Below, in pieces: positions 1 through 8,607 of a stretch of DNA of 64,000 bases (its first letter is position 1; the number at the start of each line of letters is the position of its first letter). The notes beneath the pieces were generated by a model. The model was given only the letters and a program-made list of their open reading frames with translations. It was not told the DNA's origin and did no database searches. Origin of the DNA: an uncultured Rothia sp. (GTDB taxonomy: Bacteria; Actinomycetota; Actinomycetes; Actinomycetales; Micrococcaceae); NCBI GenBank assembly GCA_946221065.1, contig CAMIIO010000001.1, positions 1 to 64,000 on the forward strand. The letters are read 5' to 3'. A program made the position numbers and the translations under genes.

Positions 1-67
1 AGAAGCAGAGCTAGAAGCAGAGCTAGAAGCAGAGCTAGAAGCAGAGCTAGAAGCAGAGCTAGAAGCA
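1..67 (+). repeat. 12-bp tandem repeat coding for (EAEL)n inside hsdS
   Basis: Five full perfect copies of the 12-bp unit AGAAGCAGAGCT and a partial sixth are visible, and the array runs off the left edge, so the true copy number is unknown. In the hsdS frame each unit codes for Glu-Ala-Glu-Leu. It sits just before the conserved segment EARRKQYSYYLENL, where the central helical linker joins the two target-recognition domains. In the EcoR124 family, a change in the number of TAEL repeats at this position changes the spacer length of the recognised sequence. Because a unit is 12 bp, gain or loss keeps the reading frame. Confidence 0.93.
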
Positions 68-679
68 CGGCGGAAGCAGTATAGCTACTATCTAGAAAAC
101 TTAGTTAATCTGTCTGAGGGGCAATGTGTCTCATATGAAAATTTGAACCTAGGAGAGATTGCAAAAATAAATACAGGAAGTAAGCCTGTAGAAATTTTAG
201 ATACGCGTGAGGGGTTTGAATATATTAATGCTGGAAGAACTGGATCTGGGTTCGTTGAAAACTGGAATTGTTTAGGTGATACAGTTACCACCCCTTCGCG
301 CGGTCAGGGCGGTATTGGATATGTTGGATATCAGGTTAATCCTTTTTGGCTTGGCCCATTATGTTATCAAATTAAATCAAAAAATGAAAGATTGTTAAAT
401 AAATATATTTACTATTTTTTACTTACAAATCCTTCTGAGATTCTTAAATCTAAAAAAGAAGGAGGGACTCCCTCCATAAATAAATCTGACCTTGCAACAA
501 TTATTATCCCCGTACCTCCTCTCGACGAGCAGCGTCGCATTGTCGAGATTCTCGACCGTTTCGACGCGCTCGTCAACGATCTCACTTCCGGTCTGCCCGC
601 TGAGATCGCCGCGCGTCGGCAACAATACGAGTACTACCGGGACCGGCTCCTCACCTTCCCCGAGAAAAAAGTAGCCTAA
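2..679 (+). CDS. hsdS: Type I restriction-modification specificity subunit (5' truncated by window)
   Basis: This is the DNA-recognition subunit of a type I restriction-modification complex; it docks two HsdM and two HsdR subunits. The frame is open from the window edge, so only the C-terminal half is present. In order: the (EAEL)n linker, the central conserved helix EARRKQYSYYLENL, a second target-recognition domain (about codons 40-165), then PLDEQRRIVEILDRFDALV and a second copy of the conserved helix, EIAARRQQYEYYRDRLL. The two helix copies show the internal symmetry of HsdS. A TTG at 143 is not a credible start because the open frame and repeats extend upstream. The recognition domain (about 75-505) is much richer in A and T than the flanks, as expected for a domain exchanged by horizontal transfer. 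hsdR follows; hsdM probably lies upstream. Confidence 0.92.
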   Translation, partial: EAELEAELEAELEAELEAELEARRKQYSYYLENLVNLSEGQCVSYENLNLGEIAKINTGSKPVEILDTREGFEYINAGRTGSGFVENWNCLGDTVTTPSRGQGGIGYVGYQVNPFWLGPLCYQIKSKNERLLNKYIYYFLLTNPSEILKSKKEGGTPSINKSDLATIIIPVPPLDEQRRIVEILDRFDALVNDLTSGLPAEIAARRQQYEYYRDRLLTFPEKKVA

Positions 680-685
680 CCGTGC

Positions 686-707
686 GGTGGACGCTCCGGC
701 GTCCACC
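686..707 (+). other. Intergenic hairpin between hsdS and hsdR
   Basis: GGTGGACGC (686-694) pairs perfectly with GCGTCCACC (699-707) around a 4-nt loop. It starts 7 bases after the hsdS stop and has no T-run after it, so it is more likely an mRNA-stability or partial-attenuation hairpin than a simple terminator. It could lower expression of the nuclease subunit relative to the methylase subunits, but that is inference. Confidence 0.55.
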
Positions 708-786
708 CGCTGTTCGGTTACTGCCAGCTAGCCGCCCGCTAACTATTACCCCTCTCGCACTCGCTCGCAACATACCAGGGAACACC

Positions 787-3700
787 ATGAACATCATCAC
801 CCCCGCAGCCAAAAGCTACGTCCCCATCTCCGTCAACGACGAAAGCACCGTCGTCGCCGAACACGAACCCGAAAATACCGCAGACACCGGCTATGAATCC
901 GAAGCGCAACTCGAACAACGCTTCATCGAGATTCTGCAATCCCAAGCCTACGAATACCTGCCCATCCACACCCCAGAAGACCTCGAAAACAACCTGCGCG
1001 CCCAACTAGAAAAACTCAACGACATCCGCTTCACCACCACCGAATGGCGAGACTTCTTCACCAAAAACCTCGCCAACCCCTCCCACGGCATCGTTGAAAA
1101 AGCCGCCATGCTCCACGAAGACAACGCCCAAAACGCCGTGCAAGTCCTCAAACGCGAAGACGGCACCACCAAAAACATCACCCTGCTAGACCGAGCCAAC
1201 ATCCACAACAACACCCTGCAAGTCACCAACCAATACGCTACCGACGCCGGCAACTACGCCAGCCGCTACGACGTGACCGTACTCGTCAACGGCCTACCCA
1301 TGGTACAAATCGAACTCAAACGCCGCGGTGTGGACATCAAAGAAGCCTTCAACCAAATTAACCGCTACCAGCGGGACAGCTTCTGGGCAGACTCCGGACT
1401 CTTTGAATACGTACAAATCTTCGTCATCAGCAACGGCACCCACACCAAGTACTACTCCAACACCGTGCGCCACAAACACGTTGCCACCTCCACCAGCACA
1501 CGCAAAAAATCAGCCTCCGCGGACTCTTTCGAATTCACCAGCTGGTGGGCAGATGGCAACAATAAACCCATCAAAGACCTCACCGCCTTCACAAAAACCT
1601 TCTTCGCCAAACACTCCCTACTCAACATCCTCACCAAATACTGCATCTTCACCGTGGATAAGGACCTCATGGTGATGCGCCCCTACCAAATCGTTGCCAC
1701 CGAACGCATCCTCCAGCGCATCAACACCGCCACCAACTACAAGCACTACGGCACACTCCAGGGCGGTGGGTACATCTGGCACACCACCGGCTCCGGAAAA
1801 ACCCTCACCAGCTTTAAAACCGCGCAACTCGCCACCCGGCTCGGCACCGTCGACAAAGTGCTCTTTATCGTGGACCGTAAAGACCTCGACTACCAGACCA
1901 TGAAGGAATACGACTCCTTCGAAAAAGGCGCCGCCAACTCCAACACCTCCACCAAAATCCTCCAAGAACAACTCGAAGACCCCGCCACCCGCATCATCAT
2001 CACCACCATCCAAAAACTCGCCACCTTCATCGCCCACAACAAAAAACATCCCATCTACCAGCAACACCTGGTGATGGTCTTTGACGAATGCCACCGCTCC
2101 CAATTTGGCGACATGCACACTACTATCACCAAAAACTTCAAAAAATACCACCTCTTCGGCTTCACCGGCACGCCCATCTTCACCGCCAACGCCGGGGCTG
2201 GCGGAAACCCCAAACTCAAAACCACCCAACAAGCCTTCGGCGACTGCCTGCACACCTACACCATCGTGGACGCTATCGCCGATAAAAACGTGCTACCCTT
2301 CCGCGTGGAATACCACAGGAGCATGCAAATTGCAGAAGGAAAAGACATCTCGGGAGAGGTGTACGGCATCAAAGGCGAAGAAGCCCTCCGCGACCCCCGC
2401 CGTATCACAGCCATCATCCGGTACATCCTGGAACACTACGACCAAAAAACAAAACGCAACCAAACCTACAGCCTCAAAGACAAGCGCCTCTCCGGATTCA
2501 ACTCCATCCTTGCCACAGCCTCCATCGATGCCGCCAAACAGTACTACACGCTCTTCCAAAAACTCCAAGAAGACACCCCCGAAGACAAGCGCCTCAAGGT
2601 TGCCATGATCTACTCCTTCGCCCCCAACGAAGAAGCCGACGGCAACCTCCTTGCCGAAGAAGGAATCGACACCAACCTGCTCAGCGGGAACTCTCGCCAG
2701 GTGCTCGAAGACGCCGTGCAAGACTACAACGACATGTTCGGCACCTCCTACGACACAGGCGCCCGATTCGAGAACTACTACAAAGACCTCTCCAAACGCC
2801 TCAAAACCCGCGAAGTGGACCTAGTAATCGTAGTCAACATGTTCCTCACCGGGTTCGACTCCAAAACCATCAACACCCTCTGGGTAGACAAAAACCTCAA
2901 ATCCCACGGACTTATCCAAGCATTCAGCCGCACCAACCGCATTCTCAACTCCGTGAAGTCCTACGGAAACATCGTGTGCTTCCGTAATCTCGAAGACGAA
3001 ACCAACGATGCCCTCGCACTTTTTGGCAACAAAGACGCCAAAGGTACCGTCCTCCTCAAATCCTTCGACGAATACATGGACGTGTACCTAGAAAAAGTTC
3101 ACGAGCTACAACAACTCTCACCCGACGGCGCTAACCTGCACATCGTGGGAGAACAGGCAGAAAAAGACTTCATCAAACTCTTCGGCTCCTTCCTGCGCCT
3201 GCGCAACATCCTCACCGCCTTCGACGAATTTGCCGGCGCCGACGTCATCAGCCCCCGTGCCATCCAAAACTTTCAAAGCGTGTACCTGGATTTGCACCAC
3301 GCCTACCGCGATCAGCAGCAGGGAGAAAAAGAAAGCATCGCCGAAGACGTGGTGTTCGAAATCGAACTCATTAAACAAACCGCGGTGGGTGTGGATTACA
3401 TCCTCATGCTCGTGGAAAAGATGCAACAAGAAAAAGGCAATGGGGACGACATCGAAGTCAAGGCGGACATTGAGCGAGCCATCAAATCCTCACCCATGCC
3501 TCACGCGAAAAAAGAACTCATCGAAGACTTTATTAAACAACTCTTCGACACCGCAGATGATGTGCAAGAACACTGGAAACGTTACCTTGCCGAGCGCTCG
3601 GAGAAAGACCTTGCGCACATCATCGAGGATGAAAAGCTCAATCCTCAAAAAACTCGCACTCTAATTATGGGTTCGCTCCGGCGTGGAAGGCTCGACGAGA

Positions 3701-3852
3701 TGGGCAAGGACATCGCCAGCATTCTGCCTCCGATTCCACGCTTTTCCCGGTACAGTTCGGGGCTAAACCGCTCGGTGCTCAAACAGCGAGTGACGGAAAA
3801 GCTACGTTTCTATATCGAGCGGTACGAAGGGCTACTCAACCTGGGCGATTAA
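787..3852 (+). CDS. hsdR: Type I restriction enzyme R subunit (endonuclease/translocase)
   Basis: This is the ATP-driven DNA translocase and nuclease of the type I system. From the chosen ATG the protein has about 1021 residues, the normal size for EcoR124-type HsdR. An N-terminal PD-(D/E)xK nuclease core is marked by ELK at residues 176-178, followed by QINRYQ. Walker A is TGSGKT near 334-339, the DEAD-like motif is DECH at 433-436, and motif III is FGFTGTP. The frame is open upstream to a GTG at 682, but that would add 35 unlikely residues across the hairpin. ATG 787 has a weak CAGGGA ahead of it and begins MNIITPAAK, so I prefer it. The gene is intact and GC-rich, unlike the recognition domain in hsdS. 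Confidence 0.95.
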   Translation: MNIITPAAKSYVPISVNDESTVVAEHEPENTADTGYESEAQLEQRFIEILQSQAYEYLPIHTPEDLENNLRAQLEKLNDIRFTTTEWRDFFTKNLANPSHGIVEKAAMLHEDNAQNAVQVLKREDGTTKNITLLDRANIHNNTLQVTNQYATDAGNYASRYDVTVLVNGLPMVQIELKRRGVDIKEAFNQINRYQRDSFWADSGLFEYVQIFVISNGTHTKYYSNTVRHKHVATSTSTRKKSASADSFEFTSWWADGNNKPIKDLTAFTKTFFAKHSLLNILTKYCIFTVDKDLMVMRPYQIVATERILQRINTATNYKHYGTLQGGGYIWHTTGSGKTLTSFKTAQLATRLGTVDKVLFIVDRKDLDYQTMKEYDSFEKGAANSNTSTKILQEQLEDPATRIIITTIQKLATFIAHNKKHPIYQQHLVMVFDECHRSQFGDMHTTITKNFKKYHLFGFTGTPIFTANAGAGGNPKLKTTQQAFGDCLHTYTIVDAIADKNVLPFRVEYHRSMQIAEGKDISGEVYGIKGEEALRDPRRITAIIRYILEHYDQKTKRNQTYSLKDKRLSGFNSILATASIDAAKQYYTLFQKLQEDTPEDKRLKVAMIYSFAPNEEADGNLLAEEGIDTNLLSGNSRQVLEDAVQDYNDMFGTSYDTGARFENYYKDLSKRLKTREVDLVIVVNMFLTGFDSKTINTLWVDKNLKSHGLIQAFSRTNRILNSVKSYGNIVCFRNLEDETNDALALFGNKDAKGTVLLKSFDEYMDVYLEKVHELQQLSPDGANLHIVGEQAEKDFIKLFGSFLRLRNILTAFDEFAGADVISPRAIQNFQSVYLDLHHAYRDQQQGEKESIAEDVVFEIELIKQTAVGVDYILMLVEKMQQEKGNGDDIEVKADIERAIKSSPMPHAKKELIEDFIKQLFDTADDVQEHWKRYLAERSEKDLAHIIEDEKLNPQKTRTLIMGSLRRGRLDEMGKDIASILPPIPRFSRYSSGLNRSVLKQRVTEKLRFYIERYEGLLNLGD

Positions 3853-4255
3853 GCGCCTCCGCTTCACTGTACGCCGCGTGTCGCTGCGCAACATTTACCT
3901 TGTGCAGTGACGCATAGCTTGAGTTAGCACACCTTCGTGATGAGTTCGCACGCGCCACGGAGGGCCTTTGTGGGTCTAAAAGCCAAAAACCGCCCCCGTC
4001 CGGCGTCGAAACGCGCCAAACAGCTAACGCCCCTAGTCACCGGCAAAAATCCCCAAATCCCCAGAACAGCAGTCCTATAACCCTGTTGGGGGACAGCGCC
4101 CGCGCCCCTCACCAAAACCTCAAAACCCAGTCTGTCCCCGGTGCTAGGTTGGAAGCGCCGCACCACAGCGGCGCAACCGCACACATTCCGTTGAGGTCAC
4201 GCCCATCGCAGGGGAGTGGGCTCAAACCGCAAGAATTTGCATCATCGGGGGATAC
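3853..4255. other. 403-bp intergenic region with one hairpin
   Basis: No convincing gene is seen. GCGCCGC (4155-4161) pairs with GCGGCGC (4168-4174), and GGTT/AACC adds an outer stem, about 80 bases before the downstream peptidase gene. It is probably the leader and promoter region of that gene. I looked for a c-di-AMP riboswitch because such leaders often precede secreted wall enzymes in actinobacteria, but could not match the consensus. Confidence 0.4.
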
Positions 4256-4993
4256 ATGCAAACTCACACACCGCACAAAAAAACGCTCCTTGCCGGCATG
4301 CTCACCATGCTTGGCGCGGCAGTCGGCTTCCCTGCCGTCAACGCCACCGCGTCCGCAACCACCCAGGCGCCCGCGCAAAACACTGCAACCACCCAGACAC
4401 CTGCCGAAACGCAACAGGCTCACGCGCAGGGGCAACGCTGGGACGCACCCGCACAAGCACCCGCGCACAGCGCCAACTACACCTTTATTTACCAGTACCA
4501 GGGGCAGAGCTTTGAAGGCATCGACTGCGGCCCCGCAACCGTGCTGATGGCACTCGACCATGCCGGCAAAGCGCCCGACTACTTTACCCCGCAGAACTTG
4601 GCTGGCTCCCTGCAAAAGATGCGCGCCGAAGCCATGCACCACGAACCGCACGGCACCATGTACTTTGACGAAGTGATGAATACGCTCACCAAGTACGGGT
4701 TGAACATCGAGTATCACCGTGACGGCGACGTCGTGCGCGGGCTGGAGCACATCAAGGCGGGAAAGCGTGCGGTGGCGATTGGGCAAACCGGGATTTTGGG
4801 GCCGGAAAATGATAAGCCGGGCTTTGGGCACTACGTGTATATCTCGGGCTATGACGCCGCTACCAATAGTTTTGAGGTGGGGAACCCGCTGAACCCGAAT
4901 GCTCAAACAATCATGGTTTCCGAAGAACTGTTGCAAGAGTTTTTGGTGAGTAACCTTCAGGTGAACCCCGCGATGGAGTTGCTGACTTTCTAG
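4256..4993 (+). CDS. Secreted C39-like cysteine peptidase
   Basis: A signal peptide (KK at 8-9, then a hydrophobic stretch about 11-30) is followed by an Ala/Gln/Thr/Pro-rich linker to about residue 70 and a papain-fold domain of the peptidase C39-like family. The catalytic Cys is in IDCGPATVLMAL (Cys91). The His is in GFGHYVYISGY (His192), and VGNP (Asn210) fits the third position. No bacteriocin-exporter ABC domains are present, so this is a free-standing secreted peptidase rather than a peptide exporter. Its substrate is unknown; cell-wall or surface protein processing is a reasonable guess. The start ATG follows GGGGGA. The gene stands alone, with an AT-rich promoter region after it that belongs to the iron operon. 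Confidence 0.8.
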   Translation: MQTHTPHKKTLLAGMLTMLGAAVGFPAVNATASATTQAPAQNTATTQTPAETQQAHAQGQRWDAPAQAPAHSANYTFIYQYQGQSFEGIDCGPATVLMALDHAGKAPDYFTPQNLAGSLQKMRAEAMHHEPHGTMYFDEVMNTLTKYGLNIEYHRDGDVVRGLEHIKAGKRAVAIGQTGILGPENDKPGFGHYVYISGYDAATNSFEVGNPLNPNAQTIMVSEELLQEFLVSNLQVNPAMELLTF

Positions 4994-5171
4994 CGGCGCG
5001 GTGCGTCTGCATTTATATTTTCTCTCCGCATTCCCGTAATGCACGTGCGGAAAATATCCCCGAAGCCTATTAGGTTTTAGGGATTTTTGTGCTCTCAGCC
5101 CACCTGTATTTTAGTTTTAGACGAAAATAATAATAAGGTCATAAAAATCTTTCAAAATGCTCTCCCTGAAG

Positions 5172-5230
5172 TTGATAAAGATGTTCTACCTCACCTATGC
5201 TAAGGGGGTGCTTAGGCATGCCTAACTAAC
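5172..5230 (+). promoter_or_regulatory. Promoter with DtxR/IdeR-type iron box for siderophore operon
   Basis: TTGATA (5172-5177) and TATGCT (5196-5201), 18 bases apart, make a plausible promoter. The perfect palindrome TTAGGCATGCCTAA (5212-5225), extended by CTAAC, closely matches the 19-bp DtxR/IdeR iron-box consensus. It lies at the expected transcription start, about 45 bases before the lipoprotein gene. Iron-loaded repressor bound here would block initiation. Confidence 0.82.
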
Positions 5231-5272
5231 CTCACGCGGGGAGAACCCGCCTGATAGCTGGAGATTATTCTG

Positions 5273-6337
5273 ATGGTTTCACTCTCACGCGGTGCCTTCC
5301 TCAAAGCCGCAGCAGCCACCGCAGCCGCCGGACTTTTGGCAGGTTGCTCCACTGGATCAAGCGACGACGCTTCATCCACAAACTCTTCCACTGCCGCGTC
5401 CTCCGGAAACGGCGAAAAGTACAGCATTAAGCACAACTTCGGTGAAACCACCTTTGAAGCCGTCCCACAAAAAATCGCCGTGGTGCAGTTCTGGCAGAAC
5501 CCCGACGCGCTAGTGGCGCTCGGCGTCGCACCCATCGGCGCACCCAAGGTGACCTGGGGCGGTAACGAGAAAGACTCAACCCCCTGGTTTGACGCCAAGC
5601 TCGAAGAAGTTGGCGGCAAGCAGCCCACCCGCTACGAAGAAACCGACGGACCCAATTACGAGGAACTGGCAAAGCTCGCACCCGATGCCATCTTCTGCCC
5701 CTACGGCGATATGAACCAGGAAATCTACGACAAACTCACCGAGATTGCCCCCGTAGTTCCCGCGCCCGAGGGCGTAGGTGCCTGGGCGGCATCCTGGCAG
5801 CAGACCGTAGAAATGGCGGGCAAAATGCTTCAGAAAGAAGATGAGGCGAAGAAGCTCATTGAAGACACCGAAAAGCGCGTAAAAGACGCCGCGACAAAGT
5901 ACAAAAACCTGCAGGGCGCCACCTTCCTCGCCGGTGCCTTTGATAACGAGAAGAACACCTTTGGCGCATACACCGCCCAAGACACCCGCCCGCGCTTCTT
6001 TACCCTGATCGGCATGGAAGAATCGCCGTACATGAAAGAAAACGCCAAGGACTCTAAGGAATTTTTCAAGGAAATCTCCGCAGAGGTCATCGACCAGGTT
6101 GAGGCAGATGCCGTGTGGGCGTGGGTCAACGAAAAAGCAGATATTCAGAAGGTACGCGATAACAAGCTCTTCGCCAACATGCCCGCGCTCAAGAACGACG
6201 CCGTGGTCTTTGAAGCAGATAAGACTTTTGGGCTGGCACTCTCGGCGGCATCCCCGCTATCGCTCGTGTGGGCGGTTGAAGAAACCGATCTGCTCAAAGA
6301 CATGTCCAAGGCGGTAGAAAACACCAAAAAGGCATAA
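5273..6337 (+). CDS. Iron-siderophore ABC transporter substrate-binding lipoprotein
   Basis: This is the extracellular lipoprotein that captures ferric siderophore and delivers it to the FecCD permeases encoded next. The signal peptide ends in the lipobox LLAGC (Cys25), which anchors it to the membrane. A Ser/Ala/Thr-rich spacer follows and then a class III periplasmic-binding fold (PF01497 type) that starts near KIAVVQFWQNPDALVALGV and includes the typical YEELAKLAPDAIF stretch. The 354-residue length is usual. It is the first gene after the iron box, and the hairpin behind it would let it be made in excess of the permeases. The siderophore cannot be named from sequence. Confidence 0.93.
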   Translation: MVSLSRGAFLKAAAATAAAGLLAGCSTGSSDDASSTNSSTAASSGNGEKYSIKHNFGETTFEAVPQKIAVVQFWQNPDALVALGVAPIGAPKVTWGGNEKDSTPWFDAKLEEVGGKQPTRYEETDGPNYEELAKLAPDAIFCPYGDMNQEIYDKLTEIAPVVPAPEGVGAWAASWQQTVEMAGKMLQKEDEAKKLIEDTEKRVKDAATKYKNLQGATFLAGAFDNEKNTFGAYTAQDTRPRFFTLIGMEESPYMKENAKDSKEFFKEISAEVIDQVEADAVWAWVNEKADIQKVRDNKLFANMPALKNDAVVFEADKTFGLALSAASPLSLVWAVEETDLLKDMSKAVENTKKA

Positions 6338-6356
6338 ACCAGCTACATTTTGTGTA

Positions 6357-6396
6357 CCAAAGCTACCCGAGCGGTCAAGCGCGCGGGTAGCTTTGG
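6357..6396 (+). other. Intra-operon hairpin after the binding-protein gene
   Basis: CCAAAGCTACCCG (6357-6369) pairs perfectly with CGGGTAGCTTTGG (6384-6396) around a 14-base loop, 20 bases after the stop codon. There is no T-run, so partial termination or protection of the upstream mRNA from 3' decay is more likely than full termination. This is a common arrangement after binding-protein genes. Confidence 0.7.
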
Positions 6397-6414
6397 CGAT
6401 TGAAGGGCAACACC

Positions 6415-7467
6415 ATGACGACGACGGTTCCAGCGGATACCACGGGCACCTCATCCGTGCGCGCGGGCGGGGCATATCGTAACGCTTGGGGCGTGGGCGG
6501 TGTGCTCTGCGCGCTGCTGCTGGGCGCCGTCGGCTTCTCGCTCCTGTGTGGAACCCGCTTGCTTGCTCCGGCACTGATGTGGGATTACTTCACCGGAACT
6601 CACGTGCCGGCAATGGAGCAAGCAATCCTGGATCAGCGCGCCGTGCGTACCCTCTGGGCAGGTGCCATCGGAGCCGTACTCGCCATTGCCGGGGCAGGAA
6701 TGCAGGGCGTTACGCGCAACCCGCTGGGCGATCCCGGAATCCTGGGCGTGAACGCCGGTGCCGCCTTTGCCGTGGTCTTTGGTATCACTTTCTTAGGTAT
6801 CGGTTCCGCCACCGGCTTTGCTATTCTCGCTTTCATCGGGGCCGCGGCGGCATCCGCACTGGTGTACTTGCTCGCCTCCATCGGACGCGACGGCGCCACC
6901 CCGGTCAAACTCGCGCTCATGGGCGCGGCAATCTCCGCCGGACTCGGCTCTATGACCTCCGCATTCATCCTGCAATCCACCGACGCCCTGGACTCGCTCC
7001 GCAAATGGCAGCTCGGCACGGTTGCCGGCGCTTCGATGGGCGATTTTTTTCCCGGCGTGTACCTGCTGGTAGCCGGGGCGCTCATTCTCATTCTCGGCTC
7101 CCGCACCATCAACAACTTTGCCCTGGGGGACGATATGGCGGCAGCACTCGGAGAAAACGTCGCCGCCAAACGCTTCCTCATCTTCATTGGCATTACTCTC
7201 CTGTGCGGAACGGCAACTTCCATGGCAGGGCCCATCGGTTTTCTCGGATTCATGGCACCGCACGCCCTGCGCGGAGTGATCGGACCGGACTACCGCGCGC
7301 TCGTCCCGCTCTCCGGGCTGTTAGGGGCGGTGCTGTTAATAACCGCCGACACCGTGGGCAGGATCGTCCTCCCGCCGCAAGAGGTGCAAGTGGGCGTTAC
7401 CATGGTAGTCATCGGGGTGCCCGTATTCATCTACCTGGTGCGCTCGCGCAAGGCGGTGGACCTCTAA
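6415..7467 (+). CDS. FecCD-family siderophore permease, first subunit
   Basis: This is a BtuC/FecCD-type integral membrane subunit of the ferric-siderophore ABC importer. About nine to ten hydrophobic helices are visible. The family hallmark GVTRNPLGDPGILGVNAGAA is near residues 93-112, and GFLGFMAPHALR near 278 fits the coupling region. A TTG at 6400 is also in frame, but ATG 6415 has AAGGG 7 bases ahead and is preferred. The stop codon is immediately followed by the ATG of the second permease, so the two are translationally coupled and should form a heterodimer. Confidence 0.94.
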   Translation: MTTTVPADTTGTSSVRAGGAYRNAWGVGGVLCALLLGAVGFSLLCGTRLLAPALMWDYFTGTHVPAMEQAILDQRAVRTLWAGAIGAVLAIAGAGMQGVTRNPLGDPGILGVNAGAAFAVVFGITFLGIGSATGFAILAFIGAAAASALVYLLASIGRDGATPVKLALMGAAISAGLGSMTSAFILQSTDALDSLRKWQLGTVAGASMGDFFPGVYLLVAGALILILGSRTINNFALGDDMAAALGENVAAKRFLIFIGITLLCGTATSMAGPIGFLGFMAPHALRGVIGPDYRALVPLSGLLGAVLLITADTVGRIVLPPQEVQVGVTMVVIGVPVFIYLVRSRKAVDL

Positions 7468-8607
7468 ATGGCTACCTCAGTACGTTCCACGGATTCACCG
7501 CGTCCCACCAGCTCAACCCCTTTCACCAGCTCACCTCACGCCACAGGTAACACCGGCAAAGCTGGCAGTACCGTTCACGACGCCATCGCCCGACTCCGCG
7601 AAGTACGAGCACGAAGCCGACGTCGGCCCCTCTGGGTAAGCCTGGCGCTGGTGATAGCCTTGCTCGGCACCATGATGGTACGAGTGCTGCTTGGCTCCTA
7701 CACCGTCACCATCCCGGACTTCTTCACCATTATTCACGGCGGCACCGTGGAAGGAGCACGCGCCGCGAACTTCATTGTACTCTCCGACAAACTCCCGCGA
7801 GCCGTGCTCGGACTACTCGCCGGAGCCGCCTTTGGCGCGTCCGGCGCTATCTTTCAGCTCCTTCTACGCAACCCGCTAGCGTCCCCAGACATCATTGGCA
7901 TTAGCTCCGGAGCCTCATTGGGCGCGGTGCTCGCCATCGTATTCTGGGGTGCTTCCGGGTTCACCGTCTCGGTCTTTGCCGTTGTGTTTTCGCTCGCCGT
8001 CGCCGTCGCTATTATGCTGCTCTCGGCGGGGCAGGGGAGCGTGGGTAACCGCTTTATCCTCATGGGTATTGGAGTCGCCGCGCTCGGTAGCGCCGTCGTC
8101 AGCTACCTGATGTCCCGCACCAGCACCAACACCGCCCAGGCGGCGGCAGTATGGATGACGGGTTCACTCTCCATCGCCAACTGGAACCGCATCACCATCC
8201 TGCTCATCCTGCTCTGCGTCCTCTTGCCCCTCGTGGCTCTGCTACACAAGAAAGTACACACCATGGCAGTAGGGGAGGAACTGGCGCACGGTATCGGGCT
8301 AAACGTGAGCGCAACCCGCTGGACTTTTATTGTGCTGGGTGTGCTACTTGCCGCAGTCGCCACCGCAGCCACCGGCCCCATCGCCTTCGTCGCCTTCGTC
8401 TCCGGCCCCATCGCTCGGCGTCTAATCGGCGGGCGACACTCCATCTTTGCCTCCGCACTCGTGGGTGCAATCATCGTGGTACTCGCAGACTTTATTGCCG
8501 CCAACTACATGCCCGGTGGAGCCCTACCCGTGGGTATTCTCACCGGCGCACTCGGCGCGCCCGTACTCATCTGGCTGCTCACCCAATCCCAGAAAGAGGG
8601 AAAATAA
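7468..8607 (+). CDS. FecCD-family siderophore permease, second subunit
   Basis: This is the partner permease of the same importer. A hydrophilic Ser/Thr/Arg-rich N-terminus of about 55 residues precedes the first helix. The hallmark LLRNPLASPDIIGISSGASL and the late segment GPIAFVAFVSGPIARRL are characteristic of FecCD proteins. It starts directly after the stop of the upstream permease with no gap, and the ATPase gene starts directly after it, so all three membrane-complex genes are tightly coupled. It is distinct from its neighbour in sequence, as expected for heterodimeric siderophore permeases. Confidence 0.94.
   Translation: MATSVRSTDSPRPTSSTPFTSSPHATGNTGKAGSTVHDAIARLREVRARSRRRPLWVSLALVIALLGTMMVRVLLGSYTVTIPDFFTIIHGGTVEGARAANFIVLSDKLPRAVLGLLAGAAFGASGAIFQLLLRNPLASPDIIGISSGASLGAVLAIVFWGASGFTVSVFAVVFSLAVAVAIMLLSAGQGSVGNRFILMGIGVAALGSAVVSYLMSRTSTNTAQAAAVWMTGSLSIANWNRITILLILLCVLLPLVALLHKKVHTMAVGEELAHGIGLNVSATRWTFIVLGVLLAAVATAATGPIAFVAFVSGPIARRLIGGRHSIFASALVGAIIVVLADFIAANYMPGGALPVGILTGALGAPVLIWLLTQSQKEGK

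Noticed and set aside
1..67. CRISPR-like repeat at the left edge
   Set aside because: The units are 12 bp, directly adjacent, without spacers and in frame with hsdS; this is a coding tandem repeat.
682..786. Upstream extension of hsdR from GTG 682
   Set aside because: The added 35 residues are Arg/Pro-rich, overlap a hairpin and are not typical of HsdR. ATG 787 gives the normal N-terminus.
3853..4255. Possible c-di-AMP (ydaO) riboswitch ahead of the secreted peptidase
   Set aside because: The context would suit it, but the conserved ydaO words could not be found; only one hairpin is present.
4109..5044. Long open frame on the minus strand (311 codons) opposite the C39-like peptidase
   Set aside because: It has no family likeness and mirrors the codon pattern of a well-supported secreted peptidase on the plus strand. 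Such shadows are common in GC-rich DNA.
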